The notes under the pieces are model-generated. The model was not told where the DNA came from. It ran no database searches and was given only the letters and a program-made list of their open reading frames with translations. 51,758 nucleotides of DNA from UBA11704 sp964491805 (GTDB taxonomy: Bacteria; Patescibacteriota; Minisyncoccia; Phycocordibacterales; UBA5272): positions 1-51,758 of the forward strand of contig CAZBGU010000004.1 in assembly GCA_964491805.1 (NCBI GenBank). Reading direction: 5' to 3'. Of this stretch, positions 1 through 6,411 are shown piece after piece. A program made the translations under genes and the position numbers. Every line of letters starts with the position of its first letter. The stretch's first letter is position 1.

Positions 1-227
1 ATACTCCATTCTTGAATGGTTACAAGCCACAGTTCTACGTACGTACAACTGACGTTACAGGAGAGGTTACACTTCCTGCTGGAACAGAAATGGTTATGCC
101 TGGAGACACTATCAAGTTCACTGTAAAGCTTCTCGCTCCTATCGCTCTTGAAGAGCAGGGACGTTTCGCTATTCGTGAAGGAGGTAAGACAGTTGGTGCA
201 GGTGTGGTAACAAAGATCATTGCATAG
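1..227 (+). CDS. tuf: Elongation factor Tu, C-terminal end (partial)
   Basis: This is the last 74 codons of EF-Tu, the GTPase that brings aminoacyl-tRNA to the ribosome. The window opens inside the gene; the reading frame runs from base 3. The residues TPFLNGYKPQFYVRTTDVTG are the domain III signature (usual form [20 protein letters not shown]). The end, GRFAIREGGKTVGAGVV, is the usual EF-Tu C-terminus. The gene ends at TAG (225-227). It lies directly upstream of rpsJ, the classical tuf-S10 arrangement. Any internal TTG at base 12 is not a start; the true start is outside the window. Confidence 0.97.
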   Translation, partial: TPFLNGYKPQFYVRTTDVTGEVTLPAGTEMVMPGDTIKFTVKLLAPIALEEQGRFAIREGGKTVGAGVVTKIIA

Positions 228-331
228 CACCGCTTGCTCGATCACTCGAGTATTTGCGATTAAATTAGGTATTTTACGGTACTAGATTTTCTAAAACCTA
301 CCACCTACTACCTAACAATCTATTAAACAAC
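228..331. other. tuf-rpsJ spacer, low-complexity
   Basis: The 104-base spacer ends in a low-complexity CTA/ACC-rich run (about 295-322) and has no Shine-Dalgarno sequence before the rpsJ ATG. I see no terminator, so tuf and rpsJ may be co-transcribed. No convincing -35/-10 pair was found. Confidence 0.4.
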
Positions 332-694
332 ATGACAGCAACAGCAACAGCAACAAAAAAATCTGCAAAATCTGCAAAAACGCCTGATACACAGAAGCTT
401 CGTATTCGCGTACGAGCCTATGAGAGTAAGGTTCTCGATGCATCCGTTAAGCAGATTATCGACACAGCACGACGTTTTGAGGCTGTAATACTTGGACCTA
501 TTCCACTTCCTACAGAAATCAAGCGTTACACTGTTAACCGTGCATCATTCGTGTACAAGGATGCTCGTGAGCAGTTCGAAATGCGTGTTCACAAGCGTCT
601 CGTTGATATTGTTAATCCTAACGCGAAGCTTATCGAAGCTCTCACCAATCTCTCACTTCCATCAGGTGTTGATATTGATGTTAAGATGGCATAA
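332..694 (+). CDS. rpsJ: Small ribosomal subunit protein uS10
   Basis: First gene of the S10 operon. S10 sits in the 30S head and, with NusB, takes part in transcription antitermination. The 120-residue product has a roughly 20-residue Ala/Thr/Lys-rich N-terminal extension (TATATATKKSAKSAKTP). The S10 core follows, starting QKLRIRVRAYESKVLD, with GPIPLPTEIKRYTVNR and the C-terminal LPSGVDIDVKMA. The family is normally about 100-105 residues, so the extension is extra. ATG at 332 is the only sensible start, and no Shine-Dalgarno lies before it. It ends in TAA, and rplC follows after 38 bases. Confidence 0.97.
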   Translation: MTATATATKKSAKSAKTPDTQKLRIRVRAYESKVLDASVKQIIDTARRFEAVILGPIPLPTEIKRYTVNRASFVYKDAREQFEMRVHKRLVDIVNPNAKLIEALTNLSLPSGVDIDVKMA

Positions 695-732
695 CTGACA
701 AGGCAGATTACATCCCTACGAAAATTACTACC

Positions 733-1335
733 ATGAAATTCACACTAGCAACAAAACAACACATGACTGAATTCTTCTCAGAAGATGGAAGGGTTCATCC
801 TGCTACCGTGCTTAAGGCAACGCCACTTACAGTGACCGCTCTTAAGACTGTAGAAAAAGATGGCTATGAAGCAATTCAAGTCGGTCAGGGTACACAGAAA
901 ACCTCTCGTGTATCAAAGGCACTCCTTGGACACCTTAAAGGAAATGCATACACAACAGTTAGGGAGTTCCGTACTGCATCCGGCGACCTCGCAGTAGGAG
1001 CTACACTTGCGTGTGACATCTTCTCAAAAGGGGACACGGTGACTGTTTCTAGTATTTCAAAGGGTAAGGGATTTCAGGGTGTAATGAAGCTTCATGGTAT
1101 GCACGGTGGATGGCACCAGCACGGTCAGAAGCACTCAATGCGTGAAATCGGTTCTATTGGTTCTACTGGTCAGCAGCGTGTCAACAAAGGTAAGCGAATG
1201 GCTGGACGCATGGGTAGTGACAGAATCACACAGAAGAATGTCACTATTCTTGATGTTGACGCTGAGAATGGGCTTATCCTTATTAAGGGTGCTGTTGCAG
1301 GGAAGCGTGGAACAGTCGTAGAAATTAAGGCATAG
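733..1335 (+). CDS. rplC: Large ribosomal subunit protein uL3
   Basis: L3 is an early assembly protein of the 50S subunit whose loop reaches towards the peptidyl transferase centre. The 200-residue product has the signature GKGKGFQGVMKLHGMHGG followed by HGQKHSMREIGSIG and KGKRMAGRMG, matching the L3 extension. The length is normal (about 205-210). The segment after HGMHGG is more divergent than in model bacteria, which usually have a Pro/Ala/Ser-rich stretch there. The gene is second in the S10 operon and ends with TAG, 10 bases before the rplD start. Confidence 0.97.
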   Translation: MKFTLATKQHMTEFFSEDGRVHPATVLKATPLTVTALKTVEKDGYEAIQVGQGTQKTSRVSKALLGHLKGNAYTTVREFRTASGDLAVGATLACDIFSKGDTVTVSSISKGKGFQGVMKLHGMHGGWHQHGQKHSMREIGSIGSTGQQRVNKGKRMAGRMGSDRITQKNVTILDVDAENGLILIKGAVAGKRGTVVEIKA

Positions 1336-1345
1336 TAATACGAAT

Positions 1346-2047
1346 ATGAAAGTAAATATCTACACAATGGAAGGAAAGGTAAGTAAGACTCTCGAAGTAC
1401 CAGAGGCTATCTTTGGCGCTGCTTGGAATGCTGACCTCGTATCGCAGGTGCTTTATTCTCAAGCGTCTAACCGTCGCGCAGGTACTGCCCACACAAAGGA
1501 TCGTTCAGAGGTTCGTGGAGGTGGTAAGAAACCTTGGAATCAGAAGGGTTCCGGACGTTCTCGTCATGGTTCTTCACGTTCTCCAATCTGGAGACACGGT
1601 GGTGTTACCTTTGGTCCACGTGTTGATAAGGACTATAAGAAAACAATTCCTAAGGGGATGAAAGTTGCTGCGCTGTTCTCGCTCCTTTCTGCAAAGGTTA
1701 AGGCTGGCAAGGTTATATTTGTTGATTCTGTGCCAGAACTTTCTGGTAAGACAAAGGAGGCCGATGCTGCAATGAAGGGTCTCACAACGATAGACGGGTT
1801 CAAGACTCTTTGCTACAAGAAGCCTAATAACGTGTACCTTTCTGTTAAGAAGGGTGATGATACCGCAAAGCGTGCTTTCCGTAACCTTCCGTACATGACA
1901 CTTCACAATGTTGAGGATCTTAACCCTCTTGATATTGCAAATACACGTTACCTCGTGATTGCAAACCCAGAGGAGACCATCGAATATCTTTCTTCAAAGA
2001 TCTCTGTTAAAGCAGCCCCTAAAGCTACCGCTCAGGCAAGTAAGTAA
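1346..2047 (+). CDS. rplD: Large ribosomal subunit protein uL4
   Basis: L4 lines part of the peptide exit tunnel; in E. coli it also autoregulates the S10 operon. The 233-residue product contains the extended tunnel loop RRAGTAHTKDRSEVRGGGKK with the KPWNQKGSGRSRHGS motif, and a C-terminal globular part. It is somewhat longer than the E. coli protein (201) because of a C-terminal Lys/Ala-rich tail (VKAAPKATAQASK). Start ATG 1346, no Shine-Dalgarno. The stop at 2045-2047 is 5 bases before the rplW start. Confidence 0.96.
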   Translation: MKVNIYTMEGKVSKTLEVPEAIFGAAWNADLVSQVLYSQASNRRAGTAHTKDRSEVRGGGKKPWNQKGSGRSRHGSSRSPIWRHGGVTFGPRVDKDYKKTIPKGMKVAALFSLLSAKVKAGKVIFVDSVPELSGKTKEADAAMKGLTTIDGFKTLCYKKPNNVYLSVKKGDDTAKRAFRNLPYMTLHNVEDLNPLDIANTRYLVIANPEETIEYLSSKISVKAAPKATAQASK

Positions 2048-2052
2048 TTTAA

Positions 2053-2373
2053 ATGTATATGGCAAAAAAGACTATCACAACCGAAACAAAAGAAGCAGTA
2101 GCACCTAGTAAGGTAATACTTGCTCCTCGTATTACCGAGAAGGCTTCACAGCAGTCAACTGCTAATGCGTATACATTTGTTGTTGCTAAGAATGCGACAA
2201 AGCATACTGTGTCAGCAGAAATTAAGAAGGAATACAAGGTAACTCCTCTTGCAGTTAACATCACCAACATGCCCACCAGGAATACTTTTATTCGTGGTAA
2301 GTGGGGTACACAAGCTGGCATCAAGAAGGCTGTTGTTTTCTTGAAGAAGGGAGATACGATTGCACTCGCATAA
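2053..2373 (+). CDS. rplW: Large ribosomal subunit protein uL23
   Basis: L23 lies at the exit-tunnel rim and is the docking site for trigger factor and SRP. The 106-residue product shows the L23 pattern: APRITEKAS, NAYTFVVAKNATK, VTPLAVNITNMPTR and a C-terminal AGIKKAVVFLKKGDTI. Two starts are possible: ATG 2053 (MYMAKK) and ATG 2059 (MAKK). The second fits most L23 N-termini better, so the true protein may be 104 residues. Neither has a Shine-Dalgarno sequence. Confidence 0.95.
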   Translation: MYMAKKTITTETKEAVAPSKVILAPRITEKASQQSTANAYTFVVAKNATKHTVSAEIKKEYKVTPLAVNITNMPTRNTFIRGKWGTQAGIKKAVVFLKKGDTIALA

Positions 2374-2395
2374 CTACCGAAATTACTAAGCGCAT

Positions 2396-3235
2396 ATGAA
2401 AACATACAAACCAACAACACCATCACGACGTAAGATGACCACGGTAACCTACCGAGGTGTTCTTACGACGAACGATCCGTATAAGCCTCTTACATCAGGT
2501 TTTAAGCGAACATCTGGCCGCAACTCATTCGGACGTATCACATCACAGCACAGAGGAGGAGGGCATAAGCGGTCATATCGTGATATTGACTTCATGTACG
2601 ATAAGATGGATATCCCTGCAAAGCTTCAGACTATTGAATACGATCCAAATAGATCAGCATTCATCGCTCTTGCTGCATACAAGGATGGTGCTAAGCGCTA
2701 TGTTGTTGTTCCAAAGTCAATGAAGGTAGGCGATACTTTTGTTGTTTCAGAAAAGGCTGATCTTGAGGTTGGTAACCGTATCATGCTTCGTAATATTCCT
2801 GTAGGAACTTTTGTCTACAACGTAGAGCTTAAGCTTCGTGCTGGTGCCAAACTTGTCCGTTCTGCTGGTACATATGCGCAGGTGGTTGCACATGACGGTG
2901 GTTACACCTCAATCAAACTTCCTTCTACTGAAGTTCGCAAGGTTATTGATACTTGTTATGCATGTATTGGTGAAGTTTCTAATGATGAGTATCGTCTTAG
3001 AAATGTCGGTAAAGCAGGTCGTTCACGCCATCTCGGTATTCGTCCGAAGACACGTGCAATGGCTCGTAACCCAGTTGATCACCCATACGGAGGAGGTGAA
3101 GGAGCACAGCCACGAGGAACACGTCGTCCAAAGACAAAGCAAGGTAAGACAACAGGAGGCCGAAAGACACGAGCTCCAAAGAAATACTCAAACGTACACA
3201 TTGTTACACGACGTGTGGTTCGTAAGAAGAAATAA
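2396..3235 (+). CDS. rplB: Large ribosomal subunit protein uL2
   Basis: L2 is a primary rRNA-binding protein near the peptidyl transferase centre and an intersubunit bridge. The 279-residue product has the normal length and the features TSGFKRTSGRNSFGRIT, HRGGGHKRSYRDIDF and NPVDHPYGGGEG. In most bacteria the last motif reads NPVDHPHGGGEG, so the second His is Tyr here. The C-terminus is basic (GKTTGGRKTRAPKKYSN...RRVVRKKK). ATG 2396, TAA stop. A promoter for the downstream half of the operon sits right behind the gene. Confidence 0.97.
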   Translation: MKTYKPTTPSRRKMTTVTYRGVLTTNDPYKPLTSGFKRTSGRNSFGRITSQHRGGGHKRSYRDIDFMYDKMDIPAKLQTIEYDPNRSAFIALAAYKDGAKRYVVVPKSMKVGDTFVVSEKADLEVGNRIMLRNIPVGTFVYNVELKLRAGAKLVRSAGTYAQVVAHDGGYTSIKLPSTEVRKVIDTCYACIGEVSNDEYRLRNVGKAGRSRHLGIRPKTRAMARNPVDHPYGGGEGAQPRGTRRPKTKQGKTTGGRKTRAPKKYSNVHIVTRRVVRKKK

Positions 3236-3259
3236 TTTATTGAAAATCACAAAAAACGC

Positions 3260-3287
3260 TTTACTTTCAACAAAAATCTGATATAAT
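3260..3287 (+). promoter_or_regulatory. Internal S10-operon promoter before rpsS
   Basis: TTTACT (3260-3265), a 16-base spacer, and an extended -10 TG-A-TATAAT (3279-3287). The -10 hexamer is a perfect consensus. It lies in the 69-base rplB-rpsS gap, so rpsS onwards can be transcribed separately from rpsJ-rplB. Predicted start is near 3294, giving a leader of about 11 bases. Confidence 0.55.
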
Positions 3288-3304
3288 AAGCCAACTTAAC
3301 CACC

Positions 3305-3649
3305 ATGACACGATCACTACACAAAGGTCCATACGTAGACGAACGAGTACTCAAGAAGGTACTTGGAAAGCGCCCAGAAAATACAGGCGTTATTAAGACG
3401 TGGATTCGTCGTTCTGACATTTCTCCTGAAATGGTTGGTTTTACCTTTGGCGTATATAACGGAAAGACACATATTGAAGTTCTTGTAACTGAGGATATGG
3501 TTGGTCACAAGCTCGGTGAATTTTCTCCTACACGTAAGTTCATTCGTCATGGTGGAAAGATGCAGAAGGAGATTGATCAGAAGAAGAAAGAAGCTGAAAT
3601 ATCAGCTGCTAAGACTGCAAAAGCTGCAGGGGATACCAAGAAGAAATAA
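3305..3649 (+). CDS. rpsS: Small ribosomal subunit protein uS19
   Basis: S19 is part of the 30S head and pairs with S13. The 114-residue product begins TRSLHKGPYVDERVLKKV and contains IKTWIRRSDISPEMVG, FGVYNGKTHIEV, MVGHKLGEFSPTRKF and HGGK, all S19 hallmarks. It is longer than the usual roughly 90 residues because of a C-terminal Lys/Ala-rich tail (EIDQKKKEAEISAAKTAKAA). ATG 3305 follows a promoter and lacks a Shine-Dalgarno. TAA stop. Confidence 0.97.
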   Translation: MTRSLHKGPYVDERVLKKVLGKRPENTGVIKTWIRRSDISPEMVGFTFGVYNGKTHIEVLVTEDMVGHKLGEFSPTRKFIRHGGKMQKEIDQKKKEAEISAAKTAKAAGDTKKK

Positions 3650-3668
3650 TCCGTAATAATTTTATTGT

Positions 3669-4001
3669 ATGAAAGCATCACTTAACAACTATCGACAGGC
3701 ACCACGTAAGGTTCGTCTTATTGCGGATCTAATTAAAGGTAAGAGTGCAGCACAGGCACAGGGTATTCTCTCTCACCTAATTAAGAAGGGTGCTCTTCCA
3801 ATGAAGAAACTTCTTGACTCTGCCGTTGCGAATGCTGGAGTTCCTGCAGAAGGTCTTGTTGTTAAAGTAGCAACTGTCGATAAAGGGGTTGTTATTAAAA
3901 GATGGATGCCAAGAGCCATGGGGCGTGCATTTCCAATTCATAAGCATACAAGTAAGGTTGTTATCGAGCTTGCTAAGGCAACCGTAAAAGAATCAAAGTA
4001 A
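3669..4001 (+). CDS. rplV: Large ribosomal subunit protein uL22
   Basis: L22 lines the exit tunnel; its beta-hairpin is the site of macrolide resistance changes in other bacteria. The 110-residue product matches L22 throughout: YRQAPRKVRLIADLIKGKSA, AVANAG, and the hairpin region DKGVVIKRWMPRAMGRAFPI. Normal length. Four bases separate its TAA from the rpsC start, so the two are tightly coupled. Confidence 0.97.
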   Translation: MKASLNNYRQAPRKVRLIADLIKGKSAAQAQGILSHLIKKGALPMKKLLDSAVANAGVPAEGLVVKVATVDKGVVIKRWMPRAMGRAFPIHKHTSKVVIELAKATVKESK

Positions 4002-4005
4002 ATAT

Positions 4006-4689
4006 ATGACACACGTAGTACACCCATATTCACATAGACTTGGAATCATCCGTGACTGGAAATCACGTTGGTTCGGAAAGACATCAGAAAATTATGTTGA
4101 CCACCTCCGTGCTGATGTTCTTGTTCGTGCATGGCTCACAAAGCGTCTGCGAGGGATGTATCTTTCTCTTATTGAGATGGAAAGAAGTGAGAAGCAATAT
4201 CGCATAATCATTCATACATCACGCCCAGGTATGATTATCGGACGCGGTGGGGATGGTATAGAAAAATTAAGAGCTGCTCTCAAGAAAGAAATGCGTCGTC
4301 TCAAGATCGAGGTTCCTCAAGATGTTAAGCTTGATATCGTTGAAGTATCAAACCCTGAAGCTGATGCTGCTATTGTAGCCGCAATGATTGCTGAAGGCAT
4401 TGAAAAGCGTCTCCCATTCCGTCGAGTTCTCAAGACCACAATTGAGAAGGTGATGGCGAATCGTGATGTGCAGGGTGCTCGTATTGCCGTTTCTGGTCGT
4501 CTTGGTGGAGCTGAAATGGCTCGTCGAGAACAAATTAAGCGTGGAGGTATTCCTCTTCAGACACTTCGTGCTGACATTGATTTTGCACGTGAGCGAGCTA
4601 ACATGACCTACGGTGTGATTGGTATTAAGGTGTGGATCTACCGTGGTATGAAGTTCGACCAGACTTCAAAGCCACAGGCAGGCAAGTAA
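4006..4689 (+). CDS. rpsC: Small ribosomal subunit protein uS3
   Basis: S3 helps form the mRNA entry channel and has helicase-like activity on mRNA. The 227-residue product has an N-terminal type II KH domain with RPGMIIGRGGDGIEKL (GxxG loop IGRGG, about residues 74-90). The C-terminal domain has ISGRLGG-like VSGRLGGAEMARRE and YGVIGIKVWIYRG. The length is normal. ATG 4006, TAA stop. Confidence 0.97.
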   Translation: MTHVVHPYSHRLGIIRDWKSRWFGKTSENYVDHLRADVLVRAWLTKRLRGMYLSLIEMERSEKQYRIIIHTSRPGMIIGRGGDGIEKLRAALKKEMRRLKIEVPQDVKLDIVEVSNPEADAAIVAAMIAEGIEKRLPFRRVLKTTIEKVMANRDVQGARIAVSGRLGGAEMARREQIKRGGIPLQTLRADIDFARERANMTYGVIGIKVWIYRGMKFDQTSKPQAGK

Positions 4690-4717
4690 TAGTAATAAGT
4701 AATTAATTTAAAAACGT

Positions 4718-5137
4718 ATGTTATTCCCAAAGAAAGTAAAACACCGAAAATGGCAGACCGCCCGATTGTCAGAGGCGAAGCTTAACAGACCAGAGACACG
4801 TGGTATTACTGTTTCTTTTGGATCGTTTGGTCTTAAGGCAGAAACCCCATCTCGTATTGCTGCAAATCAAATCGAGGCTGCACGTCGTGCCGCACAACGC
4901 TCTGCTGGTAAGACTGCAAAGCTTTGGATCCGCATCTTCCCTGATCGTCCTGTTACTCAAAAGGCTGCAGAAGTGCCGATGGGAAAGGGTAAAGGAGATC
5001 CAGATCGATACGTTTTTGAAGTTCGTCCAGGACGAGTACTCTTTGAGATCGACGGTGTGTCTGAGGAAATTGCACGTGAAGCACTCCGTAAGGCGGGCTG
5101 TAAGCTTCCTGTAAAGACTCGCGTCGTCGCACGTTAA
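4718..5137 (+). CDS. rplP: Large ribosomal subunit protein uL16
   Basis: L16 helps position A-site tRNA in the 50S subunit. The 139-residue product starts LFPKKVKHRKWQ and includes RIFPDRPVTQKAAEVPMGKG, the L16 signature, followed by VRPGRVLFEIDGVSEEIAREALRKAG. Normal length. Only 10 bases separate its TAA from rpsQ, so the L29 gene (rpmC), normally found between them, is absent from this slot. Confidence 0.97.
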   Translation: MLFPKKVKHRKWQTARLSEAKLNRPETRGITVSFGSFGLKAETPSRIAANQIEAARRAAQRSAGKTAKLWIRIFPDRPVTQKAAEVPMGKGKGDPDRYVFEVRPGRVLFEIDGVSEEIAREALRKAGCKLPVKTRVVAR

Positions 5138-5147
5138 TTATATTTTT

Positions 5148-5405
5148 ATGAAAACAACAACACCAACAATCAGTAGAAAGAAGCTCACAGGAACTGTCGT
5201 ATCTGACAAGATGGACAAGACTGTGGTTGTGAATGTGAATCGCTATGTTGCACACAAGAAGTACGGTAAGTACTACAAGATCGACAAGCACTACAAGGCT
5301 CATGATGAAAAAAATGAGTATAAAGTAGGCGATATCGTGATCATCGAAGAGTGTCGCCCACTTTCAAAGGATAAGAACTTCACTGTTCTTGGCAAAAAGG
5401 CATAA
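5148..5405 (+). CDS. rpsQ: Small ribosomal subunit protein uS17
   Basis: S17 is an OB-fold primary 16S rRNA-binding protein. The 85-residue product shows KLTGTVVSDKMDKTVVVNVNR, HKKYGKYYKIDKHYKAHD and VGDIVIIEECRPLSKDKNFTV, all canonical. Start ATG 5148, no Shine-Dalgarno, TAA stop. It follows rplP directly because rpmC is missing. Confidence 0.97.
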   Translation: MKTTTPTISRKKLTGTVVSDKMDKTVVVNVNRYVAHKKYGKYYKIDKHYKAHDEKNEYKVGDIVIIEECRPLSKDKNFTVLGKKA

Positions 5406-5437
5406 AACTATTACCTATTAACCATTAATTACTTACC

Positions 5438-5818
5438 ATGATACAAGCAGGAACAAACGTAATAATCACTGATAACTCAGGCGGAAAGCGCGGACGAGTT
5501 TTCAAGGTGCTCGGAGGAAGTAAGCGTCGTTACGCTTCTCTTGGCGATATGGTGGTGCTTTCGGTTAAGGTTGCGGAGCCTCGCAAGCAGACAAAGAAGA
5601 AGGATGTTGTGTACGGTGTTGTTGTACGTACAACAAAGCAGGTTCGTCGTGAGGATGGTTCTTACATTTCATTTGATGACAATGCTGTTGTTATCGTTGA
5701 TAAGAACAAGAAGGAGCCTAAGGCTGGACGTGTATTTGGTCCAATTCCTCGAGAGCTTTCTCTTACTGGCATTGAAGGATATAAGAAAATAGCATCACTT
5801 GCACCTGAAATCATTTAG
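5438..5818 (+). CDS. rplN: Large ribosomal subunit protein uL14
   Basis: L14 forms an intersubunit bridge and binds the silencing factor RsfS in other bacteria. The 126-residue product begins MIQAGTNVIITDNSGGKRG and has SLGDMVVLSVK, VYGVVVRTTKQVRREDGSYI, FDDNAVVIVDK and RVFGPIPRELS, the full L14 pattern. The N-terminal third carries a small glycine/arginine loop (KVLGGSKRRYASLGD). Normal length. TAG stop; a small hairpin follows the stop. Confidence 0.96.
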   Translation: MIQAGTNVIITDNSGGKRGRVFKVLGGSKRRYASLGDMVVLSVKVAEPRKQTKKKDVVYGVVVRTTKQVRREDGSYISFDDNAVVIVDKNKKEPKAGRVFGPIPRELSLTGIEGYKKIASLAPEII

Positions 5819-5849
5819 GACAGCTTTTAGCTGGTAGCATGTAGCTGTC
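5819..5849. other. Small hairpin in rplN-rplX spacer
   Basis: Seven-base inverted repeat GACAGCT (5819-5825) and AGCTGTC (5843-5849) just after the rplN stop, with GTAGC-type words in the loop. There is no U-run, so this is more likely a processing or pausing structure than a terminator. Confidence 0.3.
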
Positions 5850-5890
5850 GGCTAATACAAATACATACTACAAATTTTAATACAACATAT

Positions 5891-6157
5891 ATGCACGTAA
5901 AAAAAGGAGATAAAGTAATAGTAACAACAGGAAAGGACAAAGGAAAGTTCTCTACAGTTACTAAGGTGCTTCGTGAAGAAAATCGTGTAGTCCTCGAAGG
6001 GGTAAACATGATGAAGAAACATACTCGTCCGACAAAAGCTGGGACAAAGGGTGGTATTATATCGATTGCAATGCCAATCCATGTCTCTAATGTGAAATTA
6101 GCTGATAAAGCTGCAAAGGCGCCGGCTAAGAAGAAAATTGCAAAGAAGGCTGACTAG
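5891..6157 (+). CDS. rplX: Large ribosomal subunit protein uL24
   Basis: L24 starts 50S assembly and sits near the tunnel exit. The 88-residue product has the KOW motif VKKGDKVIVTTGKDKGKFSTV (about residues 3-23) and GVNMMKKHTRPTK, typical of L24. It ends with a basic KAPAKKKIAKKAD tail. It is a little shorter than the E. coli protein (104). TAG stop, followed by a strong hairpin that ends this segment of the cluster before the first non-ribosomal insert. Confidence 0.96.
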   Translation: MHVKKGDKVIVTTGKDKGKFSTVTKVLREENRVVLEGVNMMKKHTRPTKAGTKGGIISIAMPIHVSNVKLADKAAKAPAKKKIAKKAD

Positions 6158-6180
6158 CCGTCAGATATACACTGGTAGAA

Positions 6181-6215
6181 GCAAAAAGGCGACACCTCTT
6201 AGTGTCGCCCTTTTG
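6181..6215 (+). terminator. Terminator after rplX
   Basis: 15-base stem with one mismatch (6181-6195 with 6202-6215 region), loop of about 6 bases. The GC-rich core GGCGACAC/GTGTCGCC is flanked by A-rich and T-rich arms. The symmetric A/T flanks would let it work on both strands. Confidence 0.75.
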
Positions 6216-6372
6216 CTGGTTATGAAAAGATACGAGGTTTATATAGCAAATTTATATCCTGTGTCAGAGAAGAGTAGGGTGACTGTTTTTTGTAGGTTCC
6301 TATTCCTGTATAAGATTTCATTTTATTAACAGTTCCATCCTCATCAACGTGTGAACAACTCACTCTGTCTTC

Positions 6373-6402
6373 TTGCGTCGGGTGCTACACTAAATTTATA
6401 AC
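6373..6402 (+). promoter_or_regulatory. Promoter of the giant surface protein gene
   Basis: TTGCGT (6373-6378), 18-base spacer, TATAAC (6397-6402). The -10 box ends 9 bases before ATG 6412, predicting a leader of about 3 bases. An alternative extended -10, TGCTACACT, lies at 6383-6391. Confidence 0.35.
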
Positions 6403-6411
6403 TATTAATTT

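Noticed and set aside
5138..5147. Hidden L29 between rplP and rpsQ
   Set aside because: Only 10 bases are available; no short gene fits.
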